NCBI RefSeq assembly: GCF_024158125.1
Contig: NZ_JAMZFT010000001.1
Location: forward strand, 930,001 to 994,000
Origin: Futiania mangrovi
GTDB taxonomy: Bacteria; Pseudomonadota; Alphaproteobacteria; Futianiales; Futianiaceae
DNA: 64,000 nucleotides
Direction of reading: 5' to 3'
The position numbers were made by a program, and so were the translations under genes. The notes below the pieces were generated by a model. The model had not been told where the DNA came from. It saw only the letters and a program-made list of their open reading frames with translations, and ran no database searches. Position 1 is the first letter of the stretch; every line of letters starts with the position of its first letter. Below are positions 41,319-49,915 of this stretch, piece by piece.

Positions 41319-41981
41319 TCAGGAGGCTTCCGCAAGGCGGACGCCGGCGTTGCGGCTGTCGAGGTAGTTCTCGACGGTGCCCAGCATCTCGTCCATGTGC
41401 TTCTCGAAGAAGTGGTTGGCGCCGTCGATCAGCGTATGCTCGACCGTGATGCCGCGCTGAAGCTTCAGCTTGTCGGCCAGCTTCTTGATGTCGCCCGGCG
41501 GCACGATCTTGTCGGCCGACCCGTTCACGATCAGGCCGGACGCCGGGCACGGCGCGAGGAATGTGAAGTCGTACATGTTCGCGGGTGGCGCGACGGAAAT
41601 GAAGCCGTTGATCTCTGGCCGGCGCATCAGAAGCTGCATGCCGATCCAGGCGCCGAAGGAAAAGCCCGCGACCCAGGTCTCGGTGGCGTTCTTGTTGAAG
41701 CTCTGCAGCCAGTCGAGGGCGGAGGCGGCGTCCGAAAGTTCCCCCACGCCGCTGTCGAACACGCCCTGGCTGCGGCCTACCCCACGGAAGTTGAACCGCA
41801 AGACGGAGAAGCCGCGCCGCTGGAACAGGTAGAAGAGGTTGTAGACCACCTTGTTGTTCATCGTGCCGCCGAACTGCGGATGCGGGTGCAGCACGATGGC
41901 GACGGGCGCATTCGGGTCCTTGCCCGGCTGATAACGGCCTTCCAGCCGGCCTTCCGGCCCGGCGAAAATGACTTCCGGCAT
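41319..41981 (-). CDS. Alpha/beta hydrolase (COG2945-type)
   Basis: A 220-residue cytosolic alpha/beta hydrolase. The family hallmark HPHPQFGGTMNNKVV comes early, then FSVLRFNFRGVGRSQG. The nucleophile elbow is GFSFGAW (G-x-S-x-G), the acid is likely in NGSADKIVPPGD, and the catalytic His in DGANHFFEKH. This group is widespread but its substrate is not known; it resembles short serine hydrolases related to dienelactone hydrolase. GAAGGAG precedes the ATG. It is divergent from iscR, with 210 bases between. Confidence 0.88.
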   Translation of the reverse strand: MPEVIFAGPEGRLEGRYQPGKDPNAPVAIVLHPHPQFGGTMNNKVVYNLFYLFQRRGFSVLRFNFRGVGRSQGVFDSGVGELSDAASALDWLQSFNKNATETWVAGFSFGAWIGMQLLMRRPEINGFISVAPPANMYDFTFLAPCPASGLIVNGSADKIVPPGDIKKLADKLKLQRGITVEHTLIDGANHFFEKHMDEMLGTVENYLDSRNAGVRLAEAS

Positions 41982-42032
41982 GGGCGTGCTCCTTCAAGCG
42001 CTGGCCGCGTCCCGTCGGGAAGAGCAAATACT

Positions 42033-42047
42033 TGACTGGAATAGTCA
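42033..42047 (+). promoter_or_regulatory. Candidate IscR operator at the iscR promoter
   Basis: A perfect dyad TGACT-GGAAT-AGTCA. It overlaps a -35-like TTGACT (42032-42037), with TACCTG 17 bases on as a poor -10 (42055-42060), so binding would repress transcription. The same dyad with the same AGTCAGGTA right-hand extension occurs ahead of sufB. Rrf2-type IscR proteins of alphaproteobacteria are known to bind AT-rich dyads at suf and isc promoters; that this is the site is inference. Confidence 0.6.
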
Positions 42048-42060
42048 GGTACCATACCTG
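42046..42060. promoter_or_regulatory. Second dyad abutting the iscR operator
   Basis: CAGGTA-CCA-TACCTG, 6-bp arms around three bases, overlapping the right end of the first dyad and the putative -10. It could bind a second dimer or a different regulator. A third AGGTAT follows at 42065-42070. Confidence 0.4.
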
Positions 42061-42191
42061 ATGCGAGGTATGCGAACGCTCTCCGGCCATGGGCGGACGT
42101 GCGTTCATATCGAACAGACGGGTCGATTTTCAAGCTTTACGCACACGGGGCGGTGGGAAATCCGTCCCCGAGGGCCATCGGAACGGATGCG

Positions 42192-42671
42192 ATGAAACTC
42201 AGCACCAAGGGCAGATACGCGGTAATGGCGCTGACCGACCTGGCGCGGCACGAGGCGGCGGGACCGGTCTCGCTGTCCGATATCTCGCTGCGGCAGGGGA
42301 TCTCGCTCGCCTACCTGGAACAGATCTTCGTCAAGCTGCGCCGCGCCGGAATCGTCAGCAGCACGCGGGGCCCCGGCGGGGGCTACGTCCTCAGCCACGG
42401 GGCGGAAGGAACGCGCGTCCTCGACATCATGCTGGCGGTGGACGAGCCGATCAAGACGACGCGGTGCGGCGGCGACACGTCGAAGGGCTGCCACGCGGGC
42501 TCCGCGCGCTGCCTGACGCACGACCTGTGGGCAGAGCTTGGGCACATGATCGAGATGTTCCTGGCGTCGGTCTCGCTCGCCGACGTGGTGGCGCGGCGCA
42601 ACCTCAGCCCCTACGGCCTCGACTTCCTGCGCGAGGGCCCGCGCGTCCCGGAAGAGCAGGGGGCCGCGTAG
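42192..42671 (+). CDS. iscR: Rrf2 family regulator IscR
   Basis: A 159-residue winged-helix regulator of iron-sulfur assembly. It begins with the typical MKLSTKGRYAVMALTDLA, and the recognition region has ISLAYLEQIFVKLRRAGIVSSTRGPGGGY. Cluster ligands are C92, C100 and C107 with H110 (RCGGDTSKGC, CLTH), close to the E. coli IscR ligand set but with slightly wider spacing. With a [2Fe-2S] cluster bound, IscR proteins normally repress their own operon. It heads the suf operon, and dyads lie about 130-160 bases upstream. The in-frame extension to 42099 lacks homology. Confidence 0.94.
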   Translation: MKLSTKGRYAVMALTDLARHEAAGPVSLSDISLRQGISLAYLEQIFVKLRRAGIVSSTRGPGGGYVLSHGAEGTRVLDIMLAVDEPIKTTRCGGDTSKGCHAGSARCLTHDLWAELGHMIEMFLASVSLADVVARRNLSPYGLDFLREGPRVPEEQGAA

Positions 42672-42676
42672 ACCCG

Positions 42677-43807
42677 ATGACCCGCGCCCGCACCTATCTC
42701 GACGCCAATGCGACCGCGCCGCTGCTTCCCGACGCGCGCGAGGCGATGGTGGCGGCGCTCGACGCGGTCGGCAATCCGTCCTCGGTGCACGAGGAGGGCC
42801 GCCGCGCCAAGCGCACGGTCGAGACGGCGCGGGCCGCGGTCGCGGACCTCTTCGGCGCAGCACCGCGCAATGTCGTGTTCATGAGCGGGGGAACCGAAGC
42901 GAACCACCTGGCGCTGCGGGGTCTCGGCGGCGTGCGCCGGCTGCTCGTCTCTGCGGTCGAGCACGATTGCGTCATGGCTGCGGCAAAGGCGAGCGGGCGC
43001 GCGGTCACGGTCCTGCCCGTCGACGCCCAGGGCCGGGTGAGCGCGCAAGCCGTCTGCGATGCATTGGGCGCGGACGGTGCGGATGCCCTCGTCAGCGTGA
43101 TGGCGGCGAACAACGAGACGGGCGTGATCCAGCCGATCGCGGAGATCGCGGAGGCCGCGCACCTGAAAGGCGCGCTGATGCACTGCGACGCAGCGCAGGC
43201 GCCAGGGCGGATGGCGCTTTCAGGCTGGGCGCACGGGCCCGATCTCGTGACGCTTTCGGCGCACAAGATGGGCGGGCCGCAGGGCGTGGGCGCGCTGATC
43301 GTCAAGGACGGGATCGAGCTTGCGGCCCTGCTCACCGGCGGCGGGCAGGAGATGGGCCGACGTGCCGGGACGGAGGCGGTCGCGGTGATCGCGGGTTTCG
43401 GCGCGGCTGCGGCGGCCCTGGGTGCGTGGGAGCAGGAGCTGCTCGCGGGCTTGCGAGACCGGTTCGAGACGGCGGTGCGCGAGGCGGGCGGGGAAGTCGC
43501 GGGCGCAGGCGTGCCGCGGCTCGCCAACACCTCGTGCGCGATCCTGCCCGGCGTGCCGGCGGAGACGCAGGTGATGACGCTCGACCTCGGCGGCATATCG
43601 GTCAGCGCGGGATCGGCCTGTTCGTCGGGCAAGGTGCGCCGGTCGCATGTGCTGGAGGCGATGGGTCTCGACGAGGAACGGGCGGGATCGGCGATCCGGG
43701 TCAGCCTGCCGTGGTCGGCGCAGGAAGACGACGTGGAGCGCCTCATCGCCGCATGGAGGGTGATGGCGGCGCGGCTCGCCCCGCGGCATCGGGAAAAGGT
43801 CGCGTAG
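42677..43807 (+). CDS. iscS: Cysteine desulfurase, IscS/NifS-like
   Basis: A 376-residue PLP enzyme that takes sulfur from cysteine. It starts with YLDANATAPLLPDAREAM, then VFMSGGTEANHLALRG. The PLP lysine is K197 in SAHKMGGPQGVG and the persulfide-carrying cysteine is C315 in SAGSACSSGKV, the group I (IscS/NifS) loop type. It lies five bases after iscR and ahead of sufB; a second, group II desulfurase (SufS) is in the same operon. Which one feeds SufBCD cannot be told from sequence. It is about 25 residues shorter than E. coli IscS. Confidence 0.92.
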   Translation: MTRARTYLDANATAPLLPDAREAMVAALDAVGNPSSVHEEGRRAKRTVETARAAVADLFGAAPRNVVFMSGGTEANHLALRGLGGVRRLLVSAVEHDCVMAAAKASGRAVTVLPVDAQGRVSAQAVCDALGADGADALVSVMAANNETGVIQPIAEIAEAAHLKGALMHCDAAQAPGRMALSGWAHGPDLVTLSAHKMGGPQGVGALIVKDGIELAALLTGGGQEMGRRAGTEAVAVIAGFGAAAAALGAWEQELLAGLRDRFETAVREAGGEVAGAGVPRLANTSCAILPGVPAETQVMTLDLGGISVSAGSACSSGKVRRSHVLEAMGLDEERAGSAIRVSLPWSAQEDDVERLIAAWRVMAARLAPRHREKVA

Positions 43808-43865
43808 GGCCGTCGGAATACGGCTTGATCGCTTGGGCGGTCCGGCCTAGGTAACGGGTATATTT

Positions 43866-43882
43866 CTGACTAACGCAGTCAG
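43866..43882 (+). promoter_or_regulatory. Candidate IscR operator ahead of sufB
   Basis: A perfect dyad CTGACT-AACGC-AGTCAG, followed by GTA, in the 93-base gap between the iscS-like gene and sufB. A TATATT (43859-43864) just upstream could be a -10, in which case the dyad would cover the start site. This suggests a second, internal IscR-controlled promoter for sufB onward. Confidence 0.6.
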
Positions 43883-43900
43883 GTATTGGGATGTGAAGGC

Positions 43901-45376
43901 ATGGCCGAACAGGACACCATCGACCGCGTCGCCTCCGTCGCCGGAGAGCGCTACAAATACGGTTTCGAGACGGCGATCGAGCAGGACATCGCCCCTCCGG
44001 GCCTGAGCGAGGACACGGTCCGCTTCATCTCGGCGAAGAAGAACGAGCCGGAATGGCTGCTGAACTGGCGTCTGGCCGCCTTCCAGCGCTGGCTGGAAAT
44101 GCCGGAGCCGGAATGGGCGAAGCTCACCTTCCCGCCCATCGACTACCAGGCCGCGTCCTATTACGCCGCACCGAAGAAGGCGGGCGATGGGCCGAAGTCG
44201 CTGGAGGAAGTCGATCCGGAACTGCTGCGCACCTATGAGAAGCTGGGCATCCCGCTGAAGGAGCAGGAAATCCTCGCGGGCGTGCAGGGGACGGAACGCA
44301 TGGTCGCGGTCGACGCCGTGTTCGACAGCGTGTCGGTTGCCACGACCTTCAAGGACAAGCTGGAGGAGGCGGGCGTCATCTTCTGCTCGATCTCCGAGGC
44401 CGTGCAGCGCGTGCCGGATCTCGTGCAGAAGTATCTCGGCAAGGTCGTTCCGGTCAGCGACAACAAGCACGCGACGCTCAACGCCGCGGTCTTCTCCGAC
44501 GGCACCTTCGTCTATGTGCCGGAGGGTGTGCGCTGCCCGATGGAACTCAGCACCTATTTCCGCATCAACGCGGCCAACACAGGCCAGTTCGAGCGGACGC
44601 TGATCATCGCCGACAAGGGTTCCTACGTCTCCTACCTCGAAGGCTGCACGGCGCCGATGCGCGACGAGAACCAGCTTCATGCGGCGGTCGTGGAACTCGT
44701 CGCGCTCGACGATGCGGAGATCAAGTATTCGACCGTCCAGAACTGGTATCCGGGCGACGAGGAAGGGCGCGGCGGCATCTATAATTTCGTGACCAAGCGT
44801 GGCCTGTGCGCGGGGCGCAACTCCAAGATCTCGTGGACGCAGGTCGAGACGGGCTCCGCGATCACCTGGAAGTACCCCTCCTGCGTGCTGCGCGGCGACA
44901 ATTCGGTGGGCGAGTTCTATTCGATCGCGATCACCAACAACCGCCAGCAGGCTGACACGGGCACGAAGATGATCCACCTGGGGCGCAACACGCGCTCGCG
45001 CATCATCGCCAAGACGATCTCGGCCGGGCGGTCGGATTCGACCTATCGCGGCCTCGTCTCGATCCATCCGAAGGCGGAGGGCGCGCGCAACTACACCCAG
45101 TGCGACAGCCTGCTGATAGGCGACCAATGCGGAGCGCACACGGTCCCCTACATCGAATCGAAGACGCCACACGCGCTGGTCGAGCACGAGGCCACGACGA
45201 CCAAGCTGTCGGAGGACCAGTTGTTCTACTGCCGCCAGCGGGGCCTGTCGGAGGAAGAGGCTGTGACGCTGCTCGTCAACGGCTTCTGCAAGGAAGTGCT
45301 GCAGGAGCTGCCGATGGAATTCGCGGTCGAGGCGCAGAAGCTGGTCGGCATCAGCCTGGAAGGGAGCGTCGGGTGA
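43901..45376 (+). CDS. sufB: Fe-S cluster assembly protein SufB
   Basis: A 491-residue scaffold subunit of SufBCD. Characteristic stretches: [82 protein letters not shown] (split here), and [20 protein letters not shown], with the C-terminal [18 protein letters not shown]. The conserved cysteine of [14 protein letters not shown] is present. ATG 43901 was chosen over a TTG at 43886, as GTGAAGG lies upstream and the extension adds nothing conserved. A small membrane-protein gene, not sufC, follows three bases later. Confidence 0.96.
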   Translation: MAEQDTIDRVASVAGERYKYGFETAIEQDIAPPGLSEDTVRFISAKKNEPEWLLNWRLAAFQRWLEMPEPEWAKLTFPPIDYQAASYYAAPKKAGDGPKSLEEVDPELLRTYEKLGIPLKEQEILAGVQGTERMVAVDAVFDSVSVATTFKDKLEEAGVIFCSISEAVQRVPDLVQKYLGKVVPVSDNKHATLNAAVFSDGTFVYVPEGVRCPMELSTYFRINAANTGQFERTLIIADKGSYVSYLEGCTAPMRDENQLHAAVVELVALDDAEIKYSTVQNWYPGDEEGRGGIYNFVTKRGLCAGRNSKISWTQVETGSAITWKYPSCVLRGDNSVGEFYSIAITNNRQQADTGTKMIHLGRNTRSRIIAKTISAGRSDSTYRGLVSIHPKAEGARNYTQCDSLLIGDQCGAHTVPYIESKTPHALVEHEATTTKLSEDQLFYCRQRGLSEEEAVTLLVNGFCKEVLQELPMEFAVEAQKLVGISLEGSVG

Positions 45377-45379
45377 GCC

Positions 45380-45727
45380 ATGGACGCCCACGCCAGGACG
45401 CTGCGCGCGCTCGCCTTCTACGACCGGGCGTGGCCCGCGCTGCAGGCGGCGGGCATCGCGCTGCTGCTGGCACTGATCCTCGCGGTGCTGGGCGTCGTGC
45501 TGTTCGGCCTGATGGGCCTGACCATGCGGGTGCCCGGCACCTGGATCGGGGGCACGCAAGGGATGGTGCCCGTGCTGTTGGGGCTCTTCATCGCGGTCGC
45601 GGTCGCGCTGGGCCTGGTGCAGTGGCGGCACAGGAGATTGTTCGTCCGGGCGCGGTGCGCCGAGGGACTGTCGAGGGATGAGGCCGCGGCCCTGTGGGAC
45701 GCGCGCTACGAAGGAACGGATGAGTGA
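45380..45727 (+). CDS. Small membrane protein of unknown function inside the suf operon
   Basis: A 115-residue protein I do not recognise. Two hydrophobic stretches, about residues 22-48 (GIALLLALILAVLGVVLFGLM) and 62-82 (VPVLLGLFIAVAVALGLVQ), suggest a two-helix inner-membrane protein. A basic turn (WRHRRLFVRARC) and a soluble tail with SRDEAAALWDARYEG follow. It has one cysteine. Start is three bases after sufB and the stop overlaps the sufC start (GTGA), so it is translated with the machinery. A small hypothetical gene at this position is known from other alphaproteobacterial suf operons, to my recollection, but no role is assigned. Confidence 0.85.
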   Translation: MDAHARTLRALAFYDRAWPALQAAGIALLLALILAVLGVVLFGLMGLTMRVPGTWIGGTQGMVPVLLGLFIAVAVALGLVQWRHRRLFVRARCAEGLSRDEAAALWDARYEGTDE

Positions 45728-46485
45728 GTGACATGCTGAAGATCGAGAACCTGCACGCCAGCGTCGACGGCAAGGACATCCTCAAGGGCATCTCGCTGGA
45801 GGTCGGCCCGGGGGAGGTGCACGCCATCATGGGCCCGAACGGGTCGGGCAAGTCGACGCTCTCCTACGTGCTGGCGGGGCGCGACGGCTACGAGGTCACG
45901 CAAGGCACCATCACCTTCAACGGTACCGACATCGGCGAGATGGCGCCGGAGGAGCGGGCGGCGGCCGGCCTCTTCCTCGCCTTCCAGTATCCGCTGGAAA
46001 TCCCGGGCGTGGGCACGCTGACCTTCCTGAAAACGGCGCTCAACGCGCAGCGCCGCGCGCGCGGAGAGGCGGAACTGGATACCGTGCAATTCATGAAGAA
46101 GGTCAAGGGCCTGGCGCGTGAATTGAAGATCGCGGACGAGATGCTGAAGCGCCCGCTCAACGTCGGCTTCTCCGGCGGCGAGAAGAAGCGCATGGAGATC
46201 CTGCAGATGGCCTTGCTGGCGCCGCGCTTCGCGGTGCTGGACGAGACCGACAGCGGCCTCGACATCGACGCGCTGAAGGTGGTCTCGGACGGGGTGAACG
46301 CGCTGCGCGCGCCGGACCGGTCGTTCCTGGTCATCACGCACTACCAGCGCCTGCTCGACCACATCGTGCCGGACGTGGTGCATGTCCTGTCGGACGGGCG
46401 GATCATCAAGACGGGCGGCAAGGACCTGGCGCTGGAGCTTGAGAAGTCCGGCTATGGCGACCTGATCGCAGGGGAGGCGGCCTGA
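45724..46485 (+). CDS. sufC: Fe-S cluster assembly ATPase SufC
   Basis: A 253-residue ABC-type ATPase that powers SufBCD. Walker A is GPNGSGKS (37-44), the signature is FSGGEKKRMEILQMALL, and Walker B is AVLDETDSGLDID, with the SufC-specific GLFLAFQYPLEIPGV. The GTG at 45724 overlaps the stop of the upstream membrane-protein gene (GTGA); an ATG at 45733 is an alternative and only three codons shorter. The stop overlaps the sufD ATG by one base (TGATG). Confidence 0.97.
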   Translation: MSDMLKIENLHASVDGKDILKGISLEVGPGEVHAIMGPNGSGKSTLSYVLAGRDGYEVTQGTITFNGTDIGEMAPEERAAAGLFLAFQYPLEIPGVGTLTFLKTALNAQRRARGEAELDTVQFMKKVKGLARELKIADEMLKRPLNVGFSGGEKKRMEILQMALLAPRFAVLDETDSGLDIDALKVVSDGVNALRAPDRSFLVITHYQRLLDHIVPDVVHVLSDGRIIKTGGKDLALELEKSGYGDLIAGEAA

Positions 46486-47777
46486 TGGCACGCGACCGGC
46501 ACATCTCGGCCGACGCCTACGCCCGCGCATTCGGCGCGGCGGCAGGCAGGCTTCCGGGGGCGGAGGCCGCGCGCAAGGCCGCGCTCGATGCGCTGATCGA
46601 GACGGGCATCCCGACGCGGCGGGTGGAGGACTGGAAGTACACCGACCTGCGGGCGCTGGCGGACACGGCGCTGCCTGTCTCCGGCGTGGGCGAAGGCCCT
46701 GTCGACCGTGCGGCGGGCGTCTTCGGCGGCATCGACGCAGCCACGGTGGCAATCGTCAACGGAACGCTGCGGCACGACCTCTCCGACCCCATGCCGGAGG
46801 GGGTGACGCTGACGCGCGTCGCCGATCTCCTCTCCGACGGAGGCGAGGCGGCGGCCGATCTTCTGAGCGTCGAGGGGGCAGGCCCGCTTGCGGCGATGAA
46901 CGCGGCCTTCCTGCAGGACGGCGCGGTGCTGACCGTCGCCAAGGGCGCGGCCGTGGCACGCCCCGTGCGCCTGCTGGTGACGGGTGCGGGGGAGGCGGCG
47001 GCAAGCTACCTCCGTCTGCATGTCGTGCTCGGCGAGGGCGCCGAACTGACGCTGCTGGAGGACGTGCTCCCGGCGGCGGGCCACCACCTGAGCGTCGTGG
47101 GGCGTACGCAGGTGGGCGCGAACGCGGGGCTCACCCACCTGCGCGCGGTAACTGGTGCGGACGGCGCGCGCGTCGTTGCGGAGATGACGGCGAGCCTTGC
47201 CCGCGATGCGCGCTACGGGCTTTTCCTGGGGGCCGAGGCGACGACGCTGTCGCGCATGGATGCATCCGTGACGCTGACGGCGCCGGGGGCCGAGGCGCGC
47301 CTTGCCGGTCTCTCGCTGATGGGGGCGGCGCAGCACGCCGACAACACGATCGTCGTGCGCCATGCCGCACCGCACGGGACGAGCACGCAGGTCTTCAAGC
47401 ACGTGCTCGGCGGGGAGGCGCGCGGCGTCTTCCAGGGCAAGATCATCGTCGACCGCGTGGCGCAGAAGACCGACGGGCACCAGCTTTCCCAGGCTCTGCT
47501 GCTGGGCGGCCGGGCGGAGCAGGATTCCAAGCCGGAACTTGAGATCTACGCCGACGATGTGAAGTGCAGCCACGGCTCGACCGTCGGGCAACTCGACCCG
47601 GCGTCGATGTTCTACCTGCGCTCGCGCGGTATTCCGGAGGGTGAGGCGCAGGCACTGCTGATCCGGGCGTTCGCGGCCGAGGCGCTGGACGAGATCGCGC
47701 ACGAAGGCGCGCGCGAGGCGTTGTCGGCCCGGCTCGACGCCTGGCTTGCGGCGCTGCCCAAGGGAGAGACCGCATGA
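46485..47777 (+). CDS. sufD: Fe-S cluster assembly protein SufD
   Basis: A 430-residue partner of SufB in the SufBCD scaffold. Diagnostic features are the N-terminal RRVEDWKYTDLRAL, the central beta-helix with VVLGEGAELTLLEDVLPAAG, and the C-terminal block VFKHVLGGEARGVFQGKIIVD, DGHQLSQALLLG, DDVKCSHGSTVGQLDPASMF and YLRSRGIPEGEAQALLIRAF. The His/Cys pair in KCSHGSTVG is the assembly site shared with SufB. It starts by a one-base overlap with sufC and ends in an ATGA overlap with sufS. Confidence 0.95.
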   Translation: MARDRHISADAYARAFGAAAGRLPGAEAARKAALDALIETGIPTRRVEDWKYTDLRALADTALPVSGVGEGPVDRAAGVFGGIDAATVAIVNGTLRHDLSDPMPEGVTLTRVADLLSDGGEAAADLLSVEGAGPLAAMNAAFLQDGAVLTVAKGAAVARPVRLLVTGAGEAAASYLRLHVVLGEGAELTLLEDVLPAAGHHLSVVGRTQVGANAGLTHLRAVTGADGARVVAEMTASLARDARYGLFLGAEATTLSRMDASVTLTAPGAEARLAGLSLMGAAQHADNTIVVRHAAPHGTSTQVFKHVLGGEARGVFQGKIIVDRVAQKTDGHQLSQALLLGGRAEQDSKPELEIYADDVKCSHGSTVGQLDPASMFYLRSRGIPEGEAQALLIRAFAAEALDEIAHEGAREALSARLDAWLAALPKGETA

Positions 47778-49024
47778 GCGCCGACGCTGCCCTGAAGACT
47801 CCCCTGGCGTTCGATCCGCTGAAAGTGCGGGCCGAGTTCCCGATCCTCGCACGCGAGGTCTACGGCAAGCCGCTGGTCTATCTCGACAACGCAGCCTCGG
47901 CGCAGAAGCCGGAGGCCGTGCTGGAGGCCTTGCGCCGCGGGTATGCGGAGGAATATGCGAACGTCCACCGCGGCCTGCACTTCCTGTCGAACCGCTCCAC
48001 GGAACGTTACGAGGCCGCGCGCGCCTCGATCGCCAGGTTCCTGAACGCGGAGCGGGCGGAGGAAATCATCTTCACCAGCGGCTCGACCGACGCGCTCAAT
48101 CTCGTGGCATCGTCCTGGGCCGAACCACGGATCAAGGCGGGCGACGAGATCGTGCTGACGATCCTGGAGCATCACTCCAACATCGTGCCCTGGCACTATC
48201 TGCGCGAACGCCACGGCGCGGTGCTCAAGTGGGCGCCGATCCACGACGACGGGTCGCTGGACATGGAGGCGTTCGAGAAGCTGCTCACCGACCGGACGAA
48301 GCTCGTCGCGATCACGCACATGTCGAACGCGCTGGGCACGATCCTGCCGGCGAAGGAGCTGATCGCGATGGCGCACGCGCGCGGCATCCCGGTGCTGCTC
48401 GACGGCAGCCAGGGCGCGGTGCACCTGCGACCCGACGTGCGCGACCTCGACGTCGATTTCTACGCGATCACGGGCCACAAGCTCTACGGGCCGTCGGGTA
48501 TCGGCGCGCTCTATGCCAAGCGCGAGCATCTGGACGCCATGCGCCCCTATCGCGGCGGCGGCGAGATGATCCGCGAGGTGACGATGGAGACGGTGACCTA
48601 TGCCGACCCGCCGCACCGGTTCGAGGCGGGCACCCCGCCCATCGTGCAGGCGATCGGGCTGGGGGCGGCGCTCGACTGGATGATGGCGCTCGACTGGCCC
48701 GCGGCGCAGGCGCACGAGGCAGACCTGATCGCCTATGCCCACGAGCGGTTCGGTCAGTTCAACTGGCTCCACCCGCTCGGCACCACGGCGGAGAAGGGGG
48801 CCATCCTCTCCTTCACCATGGACGGCGCGCACCCGCACGACATCTCGACCTTCATCGACCGGCAGGGCGTGGCGGTGCGGGCCGGGCACCATTGCGCACA
48901 GCCCCTGATGGACCGCTACGACGTACCCGCCACGACGCGGGCGTCGTTCGCGCTCTACAACACGCGCGAGGACGTCGACCGGCTGATGGACGCGCTGCTG
49001 AAGTGCCGGGAGCTGTTCGCCTGA
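47774..49024 (+). CDS. sufS: Cysteine desulfurase SufS
   Basis: A 416-residue group II desulfurase. Hallmarks: FPILAREVYGKPLVYLDNAA, HRGLHFLSNRSTERYE, the PLP lysine K236 in ITGHKLYGPSGIG, and the active-site cysteine C374 in VRAGHHCAQPLMDRYD, in the long-loop context of SufS. Sulfur is usually passed to SufE or SufU; the latter follows directly with a one-base overlap (TGATG). It overlaps sufD by ATGA. Confidence 0.96.
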   Translation: MSADAALKTPLAFDPLKVRAEFPILAREVYGKPLVYLDNAASAQKPEAVLEALRRGYAEEYANVHRGLHFLSNRSTERYEAARASIARFLNAERAEEIIFTSGSTDALNLVASSWAEPRIKAGDEIVLTILEHHSNIVPWHYLRERHGAVLKWAPIHDDGSLDMEAFEKLLTDRTKLVAITHMSNALGTILPAKELIAMAHARGIPVLLDGSQGAVHLRPDVRDLDVDFYAITGHKLYGPSGIGALYAKREHLDAMRPYRGGGEMIREVTMETVTYADPPHRFEAGTPPIVQAIGLGAALDWMMALDWPAAQAHEADLIAYAHERFGQFNWLHPLGTTAEKGAILSFTMDGAHPHDISTFIDRQGVAVRAGHHCAQPLMDRYDVPATTRASFALYNTREDVDRLMDALLKCRELFA

Positions 49025-49512
49025 TGGACGACGCGCTGCGCGACCTTTACCAGCAGACCATCCTCGAGCATGGCCGGAAACCGCACAATTTCGGCCGGCT
49101 CGACCCGCACAGCCATGCCGCGAAGGGATCCAACCCGATGTGCGGCGACCGGGTCGTGGTGACGCTGACGGTGGACGGGGGCCGCGTGGCCGATATTCGC
49201 TTCGAGGGGCGCGGCTGCGCGATCAGCCAGGCGTCCGCCTCGATCATGACGGACCTCGTGAAGGGCCGTCCGCTGGACGAGGTCCGCACGCTGCTCGATG
49301 CGTTCACGGCGATGGCGACCACGGGCGAGACGCCCGGCGGCGGCCTTGCCGAGGACGACCGGGAGGCGATCCGCCTCATGTCCGGCATCCACGCCTTCCC
49401 GATGCGCGTGAAGTGCGCGACGCTCGGCTGGCGCACGCTGGAAGCCGCACTCGACAACCAGTCTCAGACCACGACAGAAGCCCAGCCTGGGAAACAGGAG
49501 GCCGCGCGATGA
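49024..49512 (+). CDS. sufU: SufU/IscU-like sulfur acceptor or scaffold
   Basis: A 162-residue U-type protein. Metal ligands are C40 and D42 (NPMCGDRV), C65 (GRGCAISQASASIM) and C131 (VKCATLGWRTLE). The C65 region and the insert between the second and third cysteine fit the SufU (zinc-dependent sulfur acceptor) group that partners SufS, rather than IscU. A polar tail of about 20 residues (QSQTTTEAQPGKQEAAR) follows the domain. It is coupled to sufS (TGATG) and to sufT (ATGA). Confidence 0.92.
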   Translation: MDDALRDLYQQTILEHGRKPHNFGRLDPHSHAAKGSNPMCGDRVVVTLTVDGGRVADIRFEGRGCAISQASASIMTDLVKGRPLDEVRTLLDAFTAMATTGETPGGGLAEDDREAIRLMSGIHAFPMRVKCATLGWRTLEAALDNQSQTTTEAQPGKQEAAR

Positions 49513-49895
49513 CCGACGCCGCAACCGCAAGCACAGCCGACAGCGACGACGACGAGTTCGGCGGGCCGGTGATTTCCGGCAATGTCGGGGACCACCCGAT
49601 GGGCCGCAAGGTCATCACGGCACTGCGGACCGTCTACGATCCGGAGATCCCCGTGAATATCCTCGACCTCGGCCTTATCTACAGGGTGGATATCGACGAG
49701 GCGAACAATGTCGAGGTCGACATGACGCTGACCGCGCCGGGCTGCCCCGTCGCGGGCGAGATGCCGGGGATGGTGTCCGCGGCGCTCGACCCCGTGGAGG
49801 GGCTGGGCGACGTGAAGGTGGAGATCGTCTGGGATCCGCCCTGGACGCAGGACCGGATGTCGGAGATCGCCCGCATCGAACTCGGCATGTACTGA
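49509..49895 (+). CDS. sufT: SufT-type MIP18/DUF59 family protein
   Basis: A 128-residue DUF59 protein. After an acidic tail (DSDDDEFGG) comes the domain VITALRTVYDPEIPVNILDLGLIY (split here), ending with LTAPGCPVAGEMPGMV, the conserved TxxxCP cysteine, and VKVEIVWDPPWTQDRMSE. SufT homologues help mature Fe-S proteins, and the eukaryotic relative MIP18 is part of the cytosolic targeting complex. It lies 20 bases before sufA; the start is an ATGA overlap with sufU. Confidence 0.93.
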   Translation: MTDAATASTADSDDDEFGGPVISGNVGDHPMGRKVITALRTVYDPEIPVNILDLGLIYRVDIDEANNVEVDMTLTAPGCPVAGEMPGMVSAALDPVEGLGDVKVEIVWDPPWTQDRMSEIARIELGMY

Positions 49896-49915
49896 AGGTT
49901 CCGGGAGGACCGCAC

